Assembly: GCA_016710015.1 (NCBI GenBank)
Contig: JADJLR010000001.1
Location: forward strand, 434,001 to 498,000
DNA: 64,000 nt
Direction of reading: 5' to 3'
Origin: Flavobacteriales bacterium
GTDB lineage: Bacteria > Bacteroidota > Bacteroidia > Flavobacteriales_F > PHOS-HE28
The notes below the pieces were generated by a model. That model made no database searches. It had not been told where the DNA came from and saw only the letters and a program-made list of their open reading frames with translations. The translations under genes and the position numbers were made by a program. Of this stretch, positions 16,655 through 25,502 are shown in pieces. Positions within the stretch are counted from its first letter, which is position 1. Each line of letters starts with the position of its first letter.

Positions 16655-18031
16655 TCAGAGCTTTTCGAACTTGGCTTGGAAGAAGCGCAGGTACTTCGGT
16701 TCGTAGGTCATGCGCATTCCTTTGATCTCGTTGCGTCTCTTGTACACCCTCACCACGCTTTCGGCGATCACATCCATGTGTGCTTGGGTATAGACGCGGC
16801 GCGGGATCGTTAGGCGCACGAGTTCCAACTCCGGGTAGCAATGGTCCCCGGTCTCCTTATCGCGGCCTGCGCTCACAATGCCACGTTCCATCGTGCGGAC
16901 ACCGGCATCGAGGTACAGTTCGGCGGCCAATGTTTGCGCTGGGAAAGCCAGTTGCGGCACATGGGGCAGGAAGGCCTTGGCATCGAGGAATACACCGTGC
17001 GTACCGATCGGTTTCACCATCGGAATGCCTGCGTCCAAGAGCTTCTGCCCGAGGTAGAACACCTGCCCTACCCTTGCGCGGATGTGGTCCTCATCCACCG
17101 ATTCCGAGATGCCGATCGCCATGGCCTCCATGTCGCGCCCGGCCAATCCGCCGTATGTATGCAGGCCTTCGAAGATCACCACTTGGTTGCGTGCTTCCTC
17201 GAACACGTCCCATTCGTTCAGCGCCAGAAACCCGCCGATATTCACCAGCGCGTCCTTCTTCGCGCTCATCGTGGCGCCATCGGTGAGCGAGCAGAGTTCC
17301 TTCACGATATCCGCCGTTGACCGCTCACTCTGGCCTTCCTCCAACAACTTGATCATGTACGCGTTCTCGGCCACGCGCGTCATATCGTGGATGATGCGGA
17401 TGCCATGCTTCCTGGTGAGCTCGCGCACTGCCTTCAGGTTCGCCAACGACATGGGCTGCCCACCGGCCATGTTCACCGTTGTGGCGATGGAGACGTAGGG
17501 GATCTTCGCTGCCCCGTGCTCTTTGATCACCGCCTCCAGCTTCTTCAGGTCCACATTTCCTTTGAAGGGGAATAGGCTGTTCGCGTCATGCGCCTCATCC
17601 ACGATGATGTCCACGAATGTGCCACCCGCCATTTCCTGGTGCAGCTTGGTGGTGGTGAAGTACATGTTGCCGGGGATGATGTCTCCGGGCTTGATCAGGA
17701 TGCGTGAGATCAGGTTCTCCGCGCCACGCCCTTGGTGCGTGGGGATCACGTGCTTGTACCCGTAGTACTTCTGAATGGCCGCTTCAAGGTTGTAGAAGTT
17801 GCGGCTGCCGGCGTAGGCCTCGTCGCCCAGCATCATGCCCGCCCATTGGCGGTCGCTCATGGCGCTGGTACCGCTATCGGTGAGCAGGTCGATGTAAACG
17901 TCCTCGGACTTCAGCAGGAAAGTATTGTAACCGGCTTCCTCCATGGCCTTCTCGCGTTGTTCGCGGGTGGTCATGAAAAGCGGTTCGACCATCTTGATCT
18001 TGTAGGGCTCGGCCCAGGAAATCTTCTCCAT
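16655..18031 (-). CDS. tpl: tyrosine phenol-lyase
   Basis: A 458-residue PLP-dependent lyase that splits tyrosine into phenol, pyruvate and ammonia. The sequence follows tyrosine phenol-lyases closely: TDSGTSAMSDRQWAGMM, THQGRGAENLIS, the PLP lysine in MSAKKD (Lys259), and VRTMERGIVSAGR, where Arg383 corresponds to the substrate-specific Arg381 of the Citrobacter enzyme. It is followed after 6 nt by the tryptophanase gene and preceded by the 607-aa protein gene with a gap of 77 nt. The two lyases are paralogues, probably from an old duplication. Confidence 0.88.
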   Translation of the reverse strand: MEKISWAEPYKIKMVEPLFMTTREQREKAMEEAGYNTFLLKSEDVYIDLLTDSGTSAMSDRQWAGMMLGDEAYAGSRNFYNLEAAIQKYYGYKHVIPTHQGRGAENLISRILIKPGDIIPGNMYFTTTKLHQEMAGGTFVDIIVDEAHDANSLFPFKGNVDLKKLEAVIKEHGAAKIPYVSIATTVNMAGGQPMSLANLKAVRELTRKHGIRIIHDMTRVAENAYMIKLLEEGQSERSTADIVKELCSLTDGATMSAKKDALVNIGGFLALNEWDVFEEARNQVVIFEGLHTYGGLAGRDMEAMAIGISESVDEDHIRARVGQVFYLGQKLLDAGIPMVKPIGTHGVFLDAKAFLPHVPQLAFPAQTLAAELYLDAGVRTMERGIVSAGRDKETGDHCYPELELVRLTIPRRVYTQAHMDVIAESVVRVYKRRNEIKGMRMTYEPKYLRFFQAKFEKL

Positions 18032-18108
18032 CAGTACTTCTGTTCTATTTCAATTGATCGCTCTATTCGGCATTGGCCGTGCGATCATGTTCAACGTCTT
18101 GGATACGA

Positions 18109-19932
18109 TCACACGCCCCCGACCGGAACCGGTATTGGGATGATCAAGGACTTCAAGGTGTTCGCATGTCTTTGCAGGTCGTCCATGAACGTTTCCATGT
18201 TCGGCAAGCGATGATCATTCAATGCAGGGATCAGCTCTTCGTAGTACTTGATGCCATTCAGCAAATTGGTCCGGAACTTCTCGAAGTATTTGTGCTGCTT
18301 TTCGGTGAGTTCATCGCGCACTTGATCGATCTCGCGCTGTAGGTACTTCACGTACAACACCAATTCGTTCACGAACATGTGCGAACGGAGGTTCTCGTTC
18401 AGCAGTGAAAGTCTTCCGTGGATATGGTCCACCATGGTACGCAATGGAACCACCTGTGAGAAGTAGGCGAGGTTCGGTCCGGGACAGATCGCCACGGCCT
18501 CCAATTTGTGCGCTGGTGTCATGCCATCCTTGATCAGCGCACTGGCACCGAGTCCTTCGCATAAGCAGTCCTTCGCCGTGATGCGCTCGAACTCTCGTGC
18601 GTACGCCACCTCGTTCAATCCCCGCTCCTCAAGCTGCTTCAGTTTCAGGTGCTGGTACTGCCGGCTCGCGGTGCAGATCGGCATGGCCGTGAACTCCGTG
18701 TCCGAGGAAAGGAAATCCTTGTAGCACGCGCTGCCGGGCCTGTTCTTGGCGATGCGTTGCATGCGTTGTGCTTCGGAGGTACTTGGCCGGAAGTTGTGGA
18801 ACGGGATCCCCAGCGGTGAAGCCCAACTGAGGAAGTAATCCTCCGGCTTGGCTTTGGTCAGTTGCTGCAAGGTCTGTTCGTCCACATTGGTTGCTTCGGG
18901 TACGAGCAGGAACGGACTTCCCCAACCGGTCCCGTCCATTTCGTAATACGTTCGCAGAAAGCGGTCTTCATCCGTCGTACCAATACCACCTTGCACAGTG
19001 ATGCGCAATCCCGGCGTGCGTTGGAAGGACCTTGCGCCACTTTCGATCAATGCCTTATTGCACATGTCCAGCACCTCGGTCTCCATGGCTCCGCGCTTCT
19101 CCTTGAATTCTTCTAGGATCGGACCCAACAGAATGCCATCGGTCGCAAAGGCATGCCCGCCACAATTCAAACCGCTTTCGATCCGATACTCCGAGACCCA
19201 CACGCCCTTCTTTGCGAGGATCTTGCCCTGCACCAGCGCTGACCGCAGGTCGCTCACCTTCAGGATCACCTTCTTGCGCAAGCGTCCTTGGGCATCGGGA
19301 AGGAAGTCGGGGAATTGGGCGATGTACGCGTAAAGCCGGGGATTATACCCCGCGCTCAGTACCACCGAACCGCTCACCGAGCTGTTCGCGAAACCCCGGA
19401 AGGCGGCCATGGCATCGGCATATTCCGCAGGCAGGGGTTCACCTTCCTTGGTGTAACGTTGGGGATCGATCTTGGCCATGATGTTCACGTCGATCGCACC
19501 GGCTTTGATCGTGCGCCTGAGTTCCTCTGCATAACCGGACCTCTGCGCACCCTCCGGCATGGCAAGCATATCCACGAACATCGCCCGCTCTAAGCTTTCA
19601 TCGGGCAACATCTCAAAATACTGCATGATGCGCGTCCCCGGTTCGAAGGGTTCGGTGCGCAATGCTTCGGTATTGCGTTGCACCAACTTCTGCATGAGAT
19701 CCAAGTATGCCGTGATGCGCAACGCTCGGTGATCCAGTTCTTCCTTCGGAATGGGCACGAAGACCTCACCGCTCTCAAGGCAATGGAACTCCCGCATCCG
19801 CTCAACCAGTTCATCCTCGATGATGGAAACGACCGAACTGATACCGAAGTGGGCCACTTTCAATGGCGTATCGATGGTATAACCCAGACCCATGACAGGA
19901 ATGTGGAAATTGTGTGGTGTGCTGCGCATCAT
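18109..19932 (-). CDS. uncharacterised 607-aa protein, nitronate monooxygenase-like barrel plus Cys-rich C-terminus
   Basis: I do not know a function for this protein, though similar conserved proteins exist in Bacteroidota. It begins with HIPVMGLGYTIDTPLKVAHF, typical of a TIM-barrel first strand. The middle contains LNCGGHAFATDGILLGP (about 255-271) and LRITVQGGIGTTDEDRFL (309-326), which resemble the FMN-binding and His-containing segments of nitronate monooxygenases. The C-terminal third has cysteines at 403, 420, 456, 458 and 483 that could hold an Fe-S cluster. The ATG at 19932 overlaps the nadB stop (ATGA), so the two are translationally coupled; the longer frame upstream is the shadow of nadB. 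Confidence 0.7.
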   Translation of the reverse strand: MMRSTPHNFHIPVMGLGYTIDTPLKVAHFGISSVVSIIEDELVERMREFHCLESGEVFVPIPKEELDHRALRITAYLDLMQKLVQRNTEALRTEPFEPGTRIMQYFEMLPDESLERAMFVDMLAMPEGAQRSGYAEELRRTIKAGAIDVNIMAKIDPQRYTKEGEPLPAEYADAMAAFRGFANSSVSGSVVLSAGYNPRLYAYIAQFPDFLPDAQGRLRKKVILKVSDLRSALVQGKILAKKGVWVSEYRIESGLNCGGHAFATDGILLGPILEEFKEKRGAMETEVLDMCNKALIESGARSFQRTPGLRITVQGGIGTTDEDRFLRTYYEMDGTGWGSPFLLVPEATNVDEQTLQQLTKAKPEDYFLSWASPLGIPFHNFRPSTSEAQRMQRIAKNRPGSACYKDFLSSDTEFTAMPICTASRQYQHLKLKQLEERGLNEVAYAREFERITAKDCLCEGLGASALIKDGMTPAHKLEAVAICPGPNLAYFSQVVPLRTMVDHIHGRLSLLNENLRSHMFVNELVLYVKYLQREIDQVRDELTEKQHKYFEKFRTNLLNGIKYYEELIPALNDHRLPNMETFMDDLQRHANTLKSLIIPIPVPVGGV

Positions 19933-21563
19933 GGTAAAGGTCTTACGTGGTGGTGATGGGTCAACTCCGATGATCGAACCGAAGCAGAGAATGAGTTGTA
20001 CTTCAGGCGATCCGAGGCTTCGGAGGGAACAAGATCGATATTGAAATGTGTGCCGACATTCCGTTCTTCGGAACGAGCTGAATCGGCGATGGCCAGTGCT
20101 ACCGATGCGAGATCGCGCAGGTCCATCAGCGCAGTGGACCGATCGCCGCGAGCCCATGCTTCATCGGCCTGCTGAAGGACACTTGAAACGATGCGTACTC
20201 CCTCGGCCATGCCTTTTTGATCGCGTACCAACCCAAGGTAAGTGGTCATCGCGTTGCGCAATTGAAGAAGGGTAGGTTCGTAGTCTCCATCTTGGGGATC
20301 GGACCGATCCGCCCCGACCCCTGCATCGTCGGGCAAGTGTTCGGTCCGTGCGGTTGCTAGTACGTTGGTAGCGGCACTGCGTGGGATCACCAAGGCCTCC
20401 AACAAGGAGTTGCTGGCCAGCCGATCTGCACCATGCAGTCCGCTGCATGCGCATTCGCCCAGTGCAAGGAGCCCAACCAATGAACTATGTCCGAATGCAT
20501 CTGTGCGAATACCGCCGCAAAGGTAGTGTGCCGCTGGCATCACCGGGATCAAGTCCGTTGTCGGATCGATCCCCATTCCTCTGCAATGGTCATAGATGGT
20601 CGGGAATTCATGGATGAACCGGGTTCGACCGATCGGCCGAGCATCCAGCCGAACGTGCGGTGCTCCGGTCGACCGCATCGTAGCATGGATGGCACGGGCG
20701 ACTACATTCCGTGGGGCAAGATCCCCCGAAGGATGTATACCTGCCATCAGCCTTTCGCCATTGGGCTTTAGCAGAATAGCACCAGCACCGCGCACGGCTT
20801 CGCTGATCAGGAAAACGGTTCCCGGATCCGGAGTGTACAAGGCGGTAGGATGGAATTGCACGAAGGCCATGTCGCGCAAGGCGACACCCGCACGCACCGC
20901 CATGGCCACACCACTTCCGGTGGCCCCCGACGGATTCGTGGTATGCATGAATACCTGCCCCACGCCACCGGTAGCGAGTACCACCACGTCGGCATGGCGA
21001 TCGGTGATCCTCCCAGTGTTCAGATCCAATACCCGTACTCCACAGCATCGCTGCTGTTCGCCGCTTGCATCCAGCAAGAGATCGACCGCGTGCATCGGCT
21101 CCTCGATGCGGATGACATCCGATCGTTCCACTTGTTCACGCAGCACACGAACCAATTCCGCGCCAGTGCGGTCCTGGTGGTGTACGATGCGCGCAGCCCC
21201 GTGCCCGCCTTCACGAGCGGCATCCAATCGTCCCTCGGCATCCGAATCGAAACGAGCACCCAAGGCGAGGAGATCCTGGATGCATTGTGGTCCTTCGCGC
21301 ACCACCATTTCCACTACGTTCGGATCACAACGTCCGGCACCCACGGCCAGCGTATCGTCACGATGTTGTTCCCAGGAATCGGCGGGATCCATGACTGCAG
21401 CAACGCCACCTTGCGCCGCATGCGAATTGCTCGTTTCCGGCGGGGCCTTGGAAAGGATCCTGATCTCCACTTCATCTTTCCCGGCCAATACGGAGAGGCG
21501 ATGCGCGAAGGCCATGCCAGCCACGCCGCTCCCAACAACGATCACGTTCAGGCGCCGATTCAT
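19929..21563 (-). CDS. nadB: L-aspartate oxidase NadB
   Basis: A 544-residue flavoprotein that oxidises L-aspartate to iminoaspartate, the first step of de novo NAD synthesis. Seen are the FAD-binding VVGSGVAGM (residues 9-17), SHAAQGGVAA, the ATGGVGQVF motif and the active-site region QFHPTALY, LISEAVRGAGA and CSGLHGADRLASNSLLE typical of the family. The ATG at 21563 overlaps the nadA stop by 4 nt. It can use fumarate as electron acceptor in other bacteria, which would suit anaerobic growth. A longer open frame upstream of the ATG is the shadow of nadA. Confidence 0.95.
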   Translation of the reverse strand: MNRRLNVIVVGSGVAGMAFAHRLSVLAGKDEVEIRILSKAPPETSNSHAAQGGVAAVMDPADSWEQHRDDTLAVGAGRCDPNVVEMVVREGPQCIQDLLALGARFDSDAEGRLDAAREGGHGAARIVHHQDRTGAELVRVLREQVERSDVIRIEEPMHAVDLLLDASGEQQRCCGVRVLDLNTGRITDRHADVVVLATGGVGQVFMHTTNPSGATGSGVAMAVRAGVALRDMAFVQFHPTALYTPDPGTVFLISEAVRGAGAILLKPNGERLMAGIHPSGDLAPRNVVARAIHATMRSTGAPHVRLDARPIGRTRFIHEFPTIYDHCRGMGIDPTTDLIPVMPAAHYLCGGIRTDAFGHSSLVGLLALGECACSGLHGADRLASNSLLEALVIPRSAATNVLATARTEHLPDDAGVGADRSDPQDGDYEPTLLQLRNAMTTYLGLVRDQKGMAEGVRIVSSVLQQADEAWARGDRSTALMDLRDLASVALAIADSARSEERNVGTHFNIDLVPSEASDRLKYNSFSASVRSSELTHHHHVRPLP

Positions 21564-22528
21564 CCCAGTTGCATCATGCGCCGCAGGGCTGTTTCCGCGC
21601 GTTGACGCACGTTCTCCTCCAGAACGATCTCCGGCGATCCGTTCAGCAGTGCTTCGTACACCTTTTCCAAGGTGTTCATCTTCATGTAAGGGCACTCGCT
21701 GCACGCACAGGTATTGTTCGCGTGGGCCGGTGCCGGGATCAGTTTCTTGTGCGGTACGGCTTGTTGCATCTTGTGCAGGATGCCAGCTTCGGTGGCCACG
21801 ATGAAGGTTTGCGCTGGATCATCCTTCACATAACTCAACAGGGAACTCGTGGATCCCACATGGTCTGCCTCGTCCAGGATCTCCTGGGGGCATTCCGGAT
21901 GTGCAATGAGCTTCGCTTCGGGATACTTACCCAACAGTAGCTTGAGTTTGTTGGCACTGATGTCCACATGCACCTCGCACACGCCGTCCCAAAGGAGTAA
22001 TTCTCGCCCCGTCATGCGTTGCACGTAAGCCCCCAAGTGCTTATCCGGCGCGAAGATGATCGGCTTCCCCGGTGGAATACTGTTCACCACACGTACGGCA
22101 TTGCTGCTTGTGCAGATGATGTCGCTCATGGCCTTCACCTCTGCGCTGCAGTTGATGTAGCTGACGACCACATGATCTGGATGCTCATCAAGGAATGCAC
22201 GGAACTTCTCTGGCGGGGCACTTTCCGCCAGAGAGCAGCCCGCATTGAGATCCGGCAATAGCACCGTGCGCTTCGGATTCAGGATCTTCGCCGTCTCCGC
22301 CATGAAATGCACACCGGCGAACAGGATGATATCCGCCTTGCTTCGATCAGCGGCTTGAGCCAATGCCAAACTATCACCAACGAAGTCGGCCAATTCCTGG
22401 ATCTCGGGTGTTTGGTAGTAATGCGCCAAGAACACAACGTTCTTCTCGCGTTTCATGCGCTGGATCGCCTCGACCAATTCAAAGGGTGACTGGACCTTCG
22501 ATCCCTGCGATCGTTGCTCTGCGATCAT
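21560..22528 (-). CDS. nadA: quinolinate synthase NadA
   Basis: A 322-residue enzyme that condenses iminoaspartate with dihydroxyacetone phosphate to quinolinate. The three cysteines that hold the oxygen-sensitive [4Fe-4S] cluster are at about 98 (NAGCSLAE), 184 (DGVCEVH) and 279 (SECPYMKMN), and the AHYYQ and NPKRTVLLPD motifs are present. The ATG overlaps the norB-like stop by 4 nt (ATGA), and nadB follows with the same overlap. Control from the norC promoter would make NAD synthesis rise when NO reductase is induced. Confidence 0.96.
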   Translation of the reverse strand: MIAEQRSQGSKVQSPFELVEAIQRMKREKNVVFLAHYYQTPEIQELADFVGDSLALAQAADRSKADIILFAGVHFMAETAKILNPKRTVLLPDLNAGCSLAESAPPEKFRAFLDEHPDHVVVSYINCSAEVKAMSDIICTSSNAVRVVNSIPPGKPIIFAPDKHLGAYVQRMTGRELLLWDGVCEVHVDISANKLKLLLGKYPEAKLIAHPECPQEILDEADHVGSTSSLLSYVKDDPAQTFIVATEAGILHKMQQAVPHKKLIPAPAHANNTCACSECPYMKMNTLEKVYEALLNGSPEIVLEENVRQRAETALRRMMQLG

Positions 22529-23940
22529 GGCCGTGCGGTGGTGCTGGATCCCTGGTGTACGGCACGTCCATTCACCGATGCTGGGCTTCTAGGTAGCTCC
22601 GTATCGATCGCGTGATGCGCGGCAAGGTCCTCCAACGAATTGGGCAAGTTGAGCAGTGCCTGGATCCCGTCCCAGACCAACATGGACAGGCCGACGAACA
22701 AACCGACCCCACTGATGGCAAACCCGACAATGAAGGGTCTAATTCGTTCCATGATCACTTGGAAGTGCAGGTCGCTGAGCACGGTGTAGTAGCCTTTCAC
22801 CATACCGGCACCCACTAAGCACAGCCAGAATAGCAGCAAGGATCCGTTGAAGAGCCAGAATCCCATGCGCAGGTTCTTGGTGATCGATGCACCGGAGATG
22901 AAGAACACCGATGCGAAGAGGATCGTGGTGTTGATGCCGATGGTGCTGCCCATGGCGTGTGCGACGGTGATGTGCGTGCCATGGGTGAAAAGGTTGATCG
23001 CAGGGACCGAGATCAACAGCGCGAGGCCGAGATTGAGGAATACCCATATTTCACTGGCGAACAGGAAACGACCGGTCATGGAGCCCTGTCCTTGCTTGCC
23101 CTCTTCCAAGGTGCTGCGCCACTGCTGGATCATACGGGCCAGAATGATCCACTCGGTCATGCTGATCGCATACGCCAACACCCGGATCCACAAGGCCGAT
23201 GGTACCGGATAGATGTGGTGTGCCCAGCCGAAGAGCAAATTGGTGAATCCCAGCCCAAAAAGCAGGAACGCCGTTTTGGACCGAGCGATCGCGGTATTGC
23301 CGGAGGCGCGTTCCATCACCACCATGGCCGTGCCGTACACGAGCATGTTCCATGATCCAGTGAGCGCTCCGTAGGCCTTCCACTGCACGGTGAGTTCCCG
23401 CACCATGTTGCCTGTGAAGTGTGGAAAGAGGTACAGGTTGGCCTCCGCGAAAGTGATCAAGAAGAATACGATCCCGGTGGCCCACATCCACAAATAGGCT
23501 GGCCAAGGACCCTTGTGCTTGTTCGCCGTAAGGAAGAAGTTATAGATGAACAGCAGCCAAGAAGCCGCGATCGGAATACCGAGTACCGGCGGAAATTCCC
23601 AGTATTCCCGTCCGCCGAAACGGCCCATGAAATAGGAAGCCATGATCGCCATGCCCGTACCGATGAAGATCGCCAAATGCAGCCACGCCAGACGCGTTGA
23701 ATGCAAGGGCGCACCCACGATCTTCGGCAGGTAGTGGTACACACCGCCCACGGCGGTGAGGAAGATCCATGCGATCACCAACGAAACATGCAAGGGGCGC
23801 GACTTCACAAAAGGGATGGCATCCACCACGCCGGGGATCACGTGCTGCCACGAACCGATCACACCGAACAACGCCCCACACAACAAAGCGACCAGCCCAG
23901 CGACCACGAATCCCTTCGCTGGGGTCCACTCACTCTTCAT
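22525..23940 (-). CDS. norB: divergent NorB-like haem-copper oxidoreductase subunit I
   Basis: A 471-residue membrane protein with about 12 helices that aligns with the NO reductase subunit NorB: RPLHVSLVIAWIF (His51, low-spin haem ligand), FGGREYWEFPP, WAHHIYPVP (His241 and His242, non-haem iron ligands) and NLFTHGTHITVAHAM (His328, high-spin haem ligand). Three canonical residues are missing by my alignment: the NorB HLWVEGVWE segment is YGALTGSWN here, so the third iron ligand His and both Glu are replaced, and the low-spin haem His of HGH is Met330. The ATG at 23940 overlaps norC by 11 nt. It probably belongs to a divergent family; NO reduction is inferred from the norC partner and the promoter. 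Confidence 0.75.
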   Translation of the reverse strand: MKSEWTPAKGFVVAGLVALLCGALFGVIGSWQHVIPGVVDAIPFVKSRPLHVSLVIAWIFLTAVGGVYHYLPKIVGAPLHSTRLAWLHLAIFIGTGMAIMASYFMGRFGGREYWEFPPVLGIPIAASWLLFIYNFFLTANKHKGPWPAYLWMWATGIVFFLITFAEANLYLFPHFTGNMVRELTVQWKAYGALTGSWNMLVYGTAMVVMERASGNTAIARSKTAFLLFGLGFTNLLFGWAHHIYPVPSALWIRVLAYAISMTEWIILARMIQQWRSTLEEGKQGQGSMTGRFLFASEIWVFLNLGLALLISVPAINLFTHGTHITVAHAMGSTIGINTTILFASVFFISGASITKNLRMGFWLFNGSLLLFWLCLVGAGMVKGYYTVLSDLHFQVIMERIRPFIVGFAISGVGLFVGLSMLVWDGIQALLNLPNSLEDLAAHHAIDTELPRSPASVNGRAVHQGSSTTARP

Positions 23941-24409
23941 CGGTGTGCATTTCGCGGTAAGTGCCCCAGGCTGTGAGGTCCATATTGCGGACGGGATAGG
24001 TACCCGTCGCGGCCACCGCTTCCAGGAAGGCGACCAGATCATCGGCCTGTTCATCGCGCACGCCCAAGGCGGGCATACGTCCACTGCCATGCAAGATGAA
24101 GGCTTTCGCATACACAGGCCCTTTCCCTTCTGTGCTAATGACGTTCGTCAGGTCTGGTCCCATATAACCGCCCAAACCGTAGAACTGATGACAAGCCGTG
24201 CAGTTGAACTCACGGTAGAGCGCTTCGCCACGTCGAGCCTGTTCCGAAAGTAGCGCGGATTCCTTCGGAACCTCTGTCCCTGTTGTGTAGGTCAGTCCAC
24301 TTTGCGCAATGAAAAGACCGATCAGTCCGAAATACACGAAGCGTAGTCGGTGTACACCGAACCCACTGGGGTCCTTGGACCCGACCTGAACTTCATCGCG
24401 AAATGACAT
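23930..24409 (-). CDS. norC: NorC-like membrane-anchored cytochrome c
   Basis: A 159-residue protein with one N-terminal membrane anchor (FVYFGLIGLFIAQSGL, about 25-40) and one c-type haem site CTACH (70-74) with a likely Met ligand in GRMPAL (Met112). Length and layout match NorC, which feeds electrons to NorB. The ATG at 24409 was chosen because a -7 element (TACTTTTG, 24429-24422) places the start of transcription downstream of the in-frame ATG at 24424. It overlaps the norB-like gene by 11 nt and begins a long minus-strand series that includes nadA and nadB. Confidence 0.85.
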   Translation of the reverse strand: MSFRDEVQVGSKDPSGFGVHRLRFVYFGLIGLFIAQSGLTYTTGTEVPKESALLSEQARRGEALYREFNCTACHQFYGLGGYMGPDLTNVISTEGKGPVYAKAFILHGSGRMPALGVRDEQADDLVAFLEAVAATGTYPVRNMDLTAWGTYREMHTDEE

Positions 24410-24421
24410 GCGCTTCAATAG

Positions 24422-24464
24422 CAAAAGTACCGGACCTGTATGCCCACAATATGACGAATGTCAT
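24422..24464 (-). promoter_or_regulatory. norC promoter with Fnr-type box
   Basis: ATGACGAATGTCAT (24451-24464) is a perfect inverted repeat with TGAC-N4-GTCA core. On the minus strand TACTTTTG (24429-24422) is an exact TAnnTTTG element. The box centre lies 28.5 nt upstream of the first base of that element, i.e. near -41 from the expected start, the position from which Crp/Fnr proteins activate. Confidence 0.75.
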
Positions 24465-24498
24465 ACTCGGAAAAGTACTCCCCCAACCGGACGTTGAA

Positions 24499-24984
24499 CT
24501 ATTCGAAGTAGTTCGAATATGTTGCCAAATAGGCTATGAGTTCATCGCGCTCCGCGGCCTCGGAAAAGTCGATCTCATTCATCTCCTGATGGATCGGCAT
24601 CAGGTAATTGTGGAGTTGGTCGTGCGACTCACCCGTCATGGTACACCGCTCGAAGATCAACGCGAATTCTTCTTCCACCCTCGCTTTCAAGGCTTTCGGG
24701 TCGCCGTTGGAGTCGTCGTACTCGGCGATCAACGCGCTCATGTTCGCAATACCTTCGGTGGTCTCCTTGTTGGCGATCCATCGCTTGCCGTGATCAAGCA
24801 CCACTTCGGGGGTCTCCTTTTTCGCATCGGTATGACCGTGGTCATCATTGGATCGATCATGGTCATCCTGTTCCTGTGGATCGATCCGTTGTTCATGTAC
24901 TACGGCTGTGTCTGGGCCGTTGCTGTTGCAGCCAAGAGTGAACAGGGCAAGTGCAGCAGCGGTCAATGCGAATTGGGTATTCAT
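24499..24984 (-). CDS. small lipoprotein, unknown function
   Basis: A 161-residue exported lipoprotein: a signal peptide ends with LFTLGC (Cys19), followed by a His/Asp-rich low-complexity linker (about 25-60, DDHDRSNDDHGHTDAKKE) and a helical domain with several Glu and His residues. I do not recognise a named family. The His/Asp-rich linker could bind metal, but this is only suggested by composition. It has its own -7 element (TACATTTG at 25077-25070) and no Fnr-type box. It ends about 35 nt before the norC box. Confidence 0.7.
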   Translation of the reverse strand: MNTQFALTAAALALFTLGCNSNGPDTAVVHEQRIDPQEQDDHDRSNDDHGHTDAKKETPEVVLDHGKRWIANKETTEGIANMSALIAEYDDSNGDPKALKARVEEEFALIFERCTMTGESHDQLHNYLMPIHQEMNEIDFSEAAERDELIAYLATYSNYFE

Positions 24985-25502
24985 GTGGTCGATGTGGTTG
25001 TTCGTTCTCCTAGCGAAAAAGCAGTCAGGAAAAAGACCGCATTATGTGTTGTCCGGAAGGCAGATGCCCCAAATGTAAGCTGCTCATGTGGGCCTCCATC
25101 CCTAATGTGGATCGGGAAGCCCGCAGCGGTGAGGGGGTCGGCACCGTAACGACGAGCGATAGTGTACGGTGGTATTCGGGATGATCCAGTCAAGTGAACG
25201 GTGCAAGCGATGGATCTCATTGAGCTACGATCCCATAACCGTCAAATCACATCTGAAGAGTTCAGGAACCGCACACCAAGGATCACTGTACGCGTATGGA
25301 TCCGAAAACTGAAAGTACGATGATCCAAGCTTGCTTACCTCCAAGCTATTGAGCCGACACTGAAGAAACGGACGATCCATTGGTGCGCGAGTGAAAGAGT
25401 GCAAGGGTGCGAACCGCCCGGCTTTCGCACTCTTCACCCCTGTGGATCCAAGGGTACGCGAGAACGGATCTTTTCACCGACTCAGTAACTAGCTTAGGCC
25501 AC
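24985..25502. other. intergenic region
   Basis: About 520 bases without a convincing gene. It carries the promoter of the lipoprotein gene near its left end. An 8-bp inverted repeat, AAGAGTGC (25395-25402) and GCACTCTT (25427-25434), lies about 70 nt before the DUF3365 gene. I see no tRNA or other RNA gene. Confidence 0.45.
25070..25077 (-). promoter_or_regulatory. -7 element of the small lipoprotein gene
   Basis: TACATTTG on the minus strand, an exact TAnnTTTG match about 85 nt upstream of the ATG at 24984. No TGAC-N4-GTCA box is seen upstream of it. Confidence 0.45.

Noticed and set aside
20596..21804. 402-residue open frame on the plus strand opposite nadB
   Set aside because: It is rich in Arg, Ser and Pro as expected for an antisense shadow of a GC-rich gene, while nadB is unmistakable.
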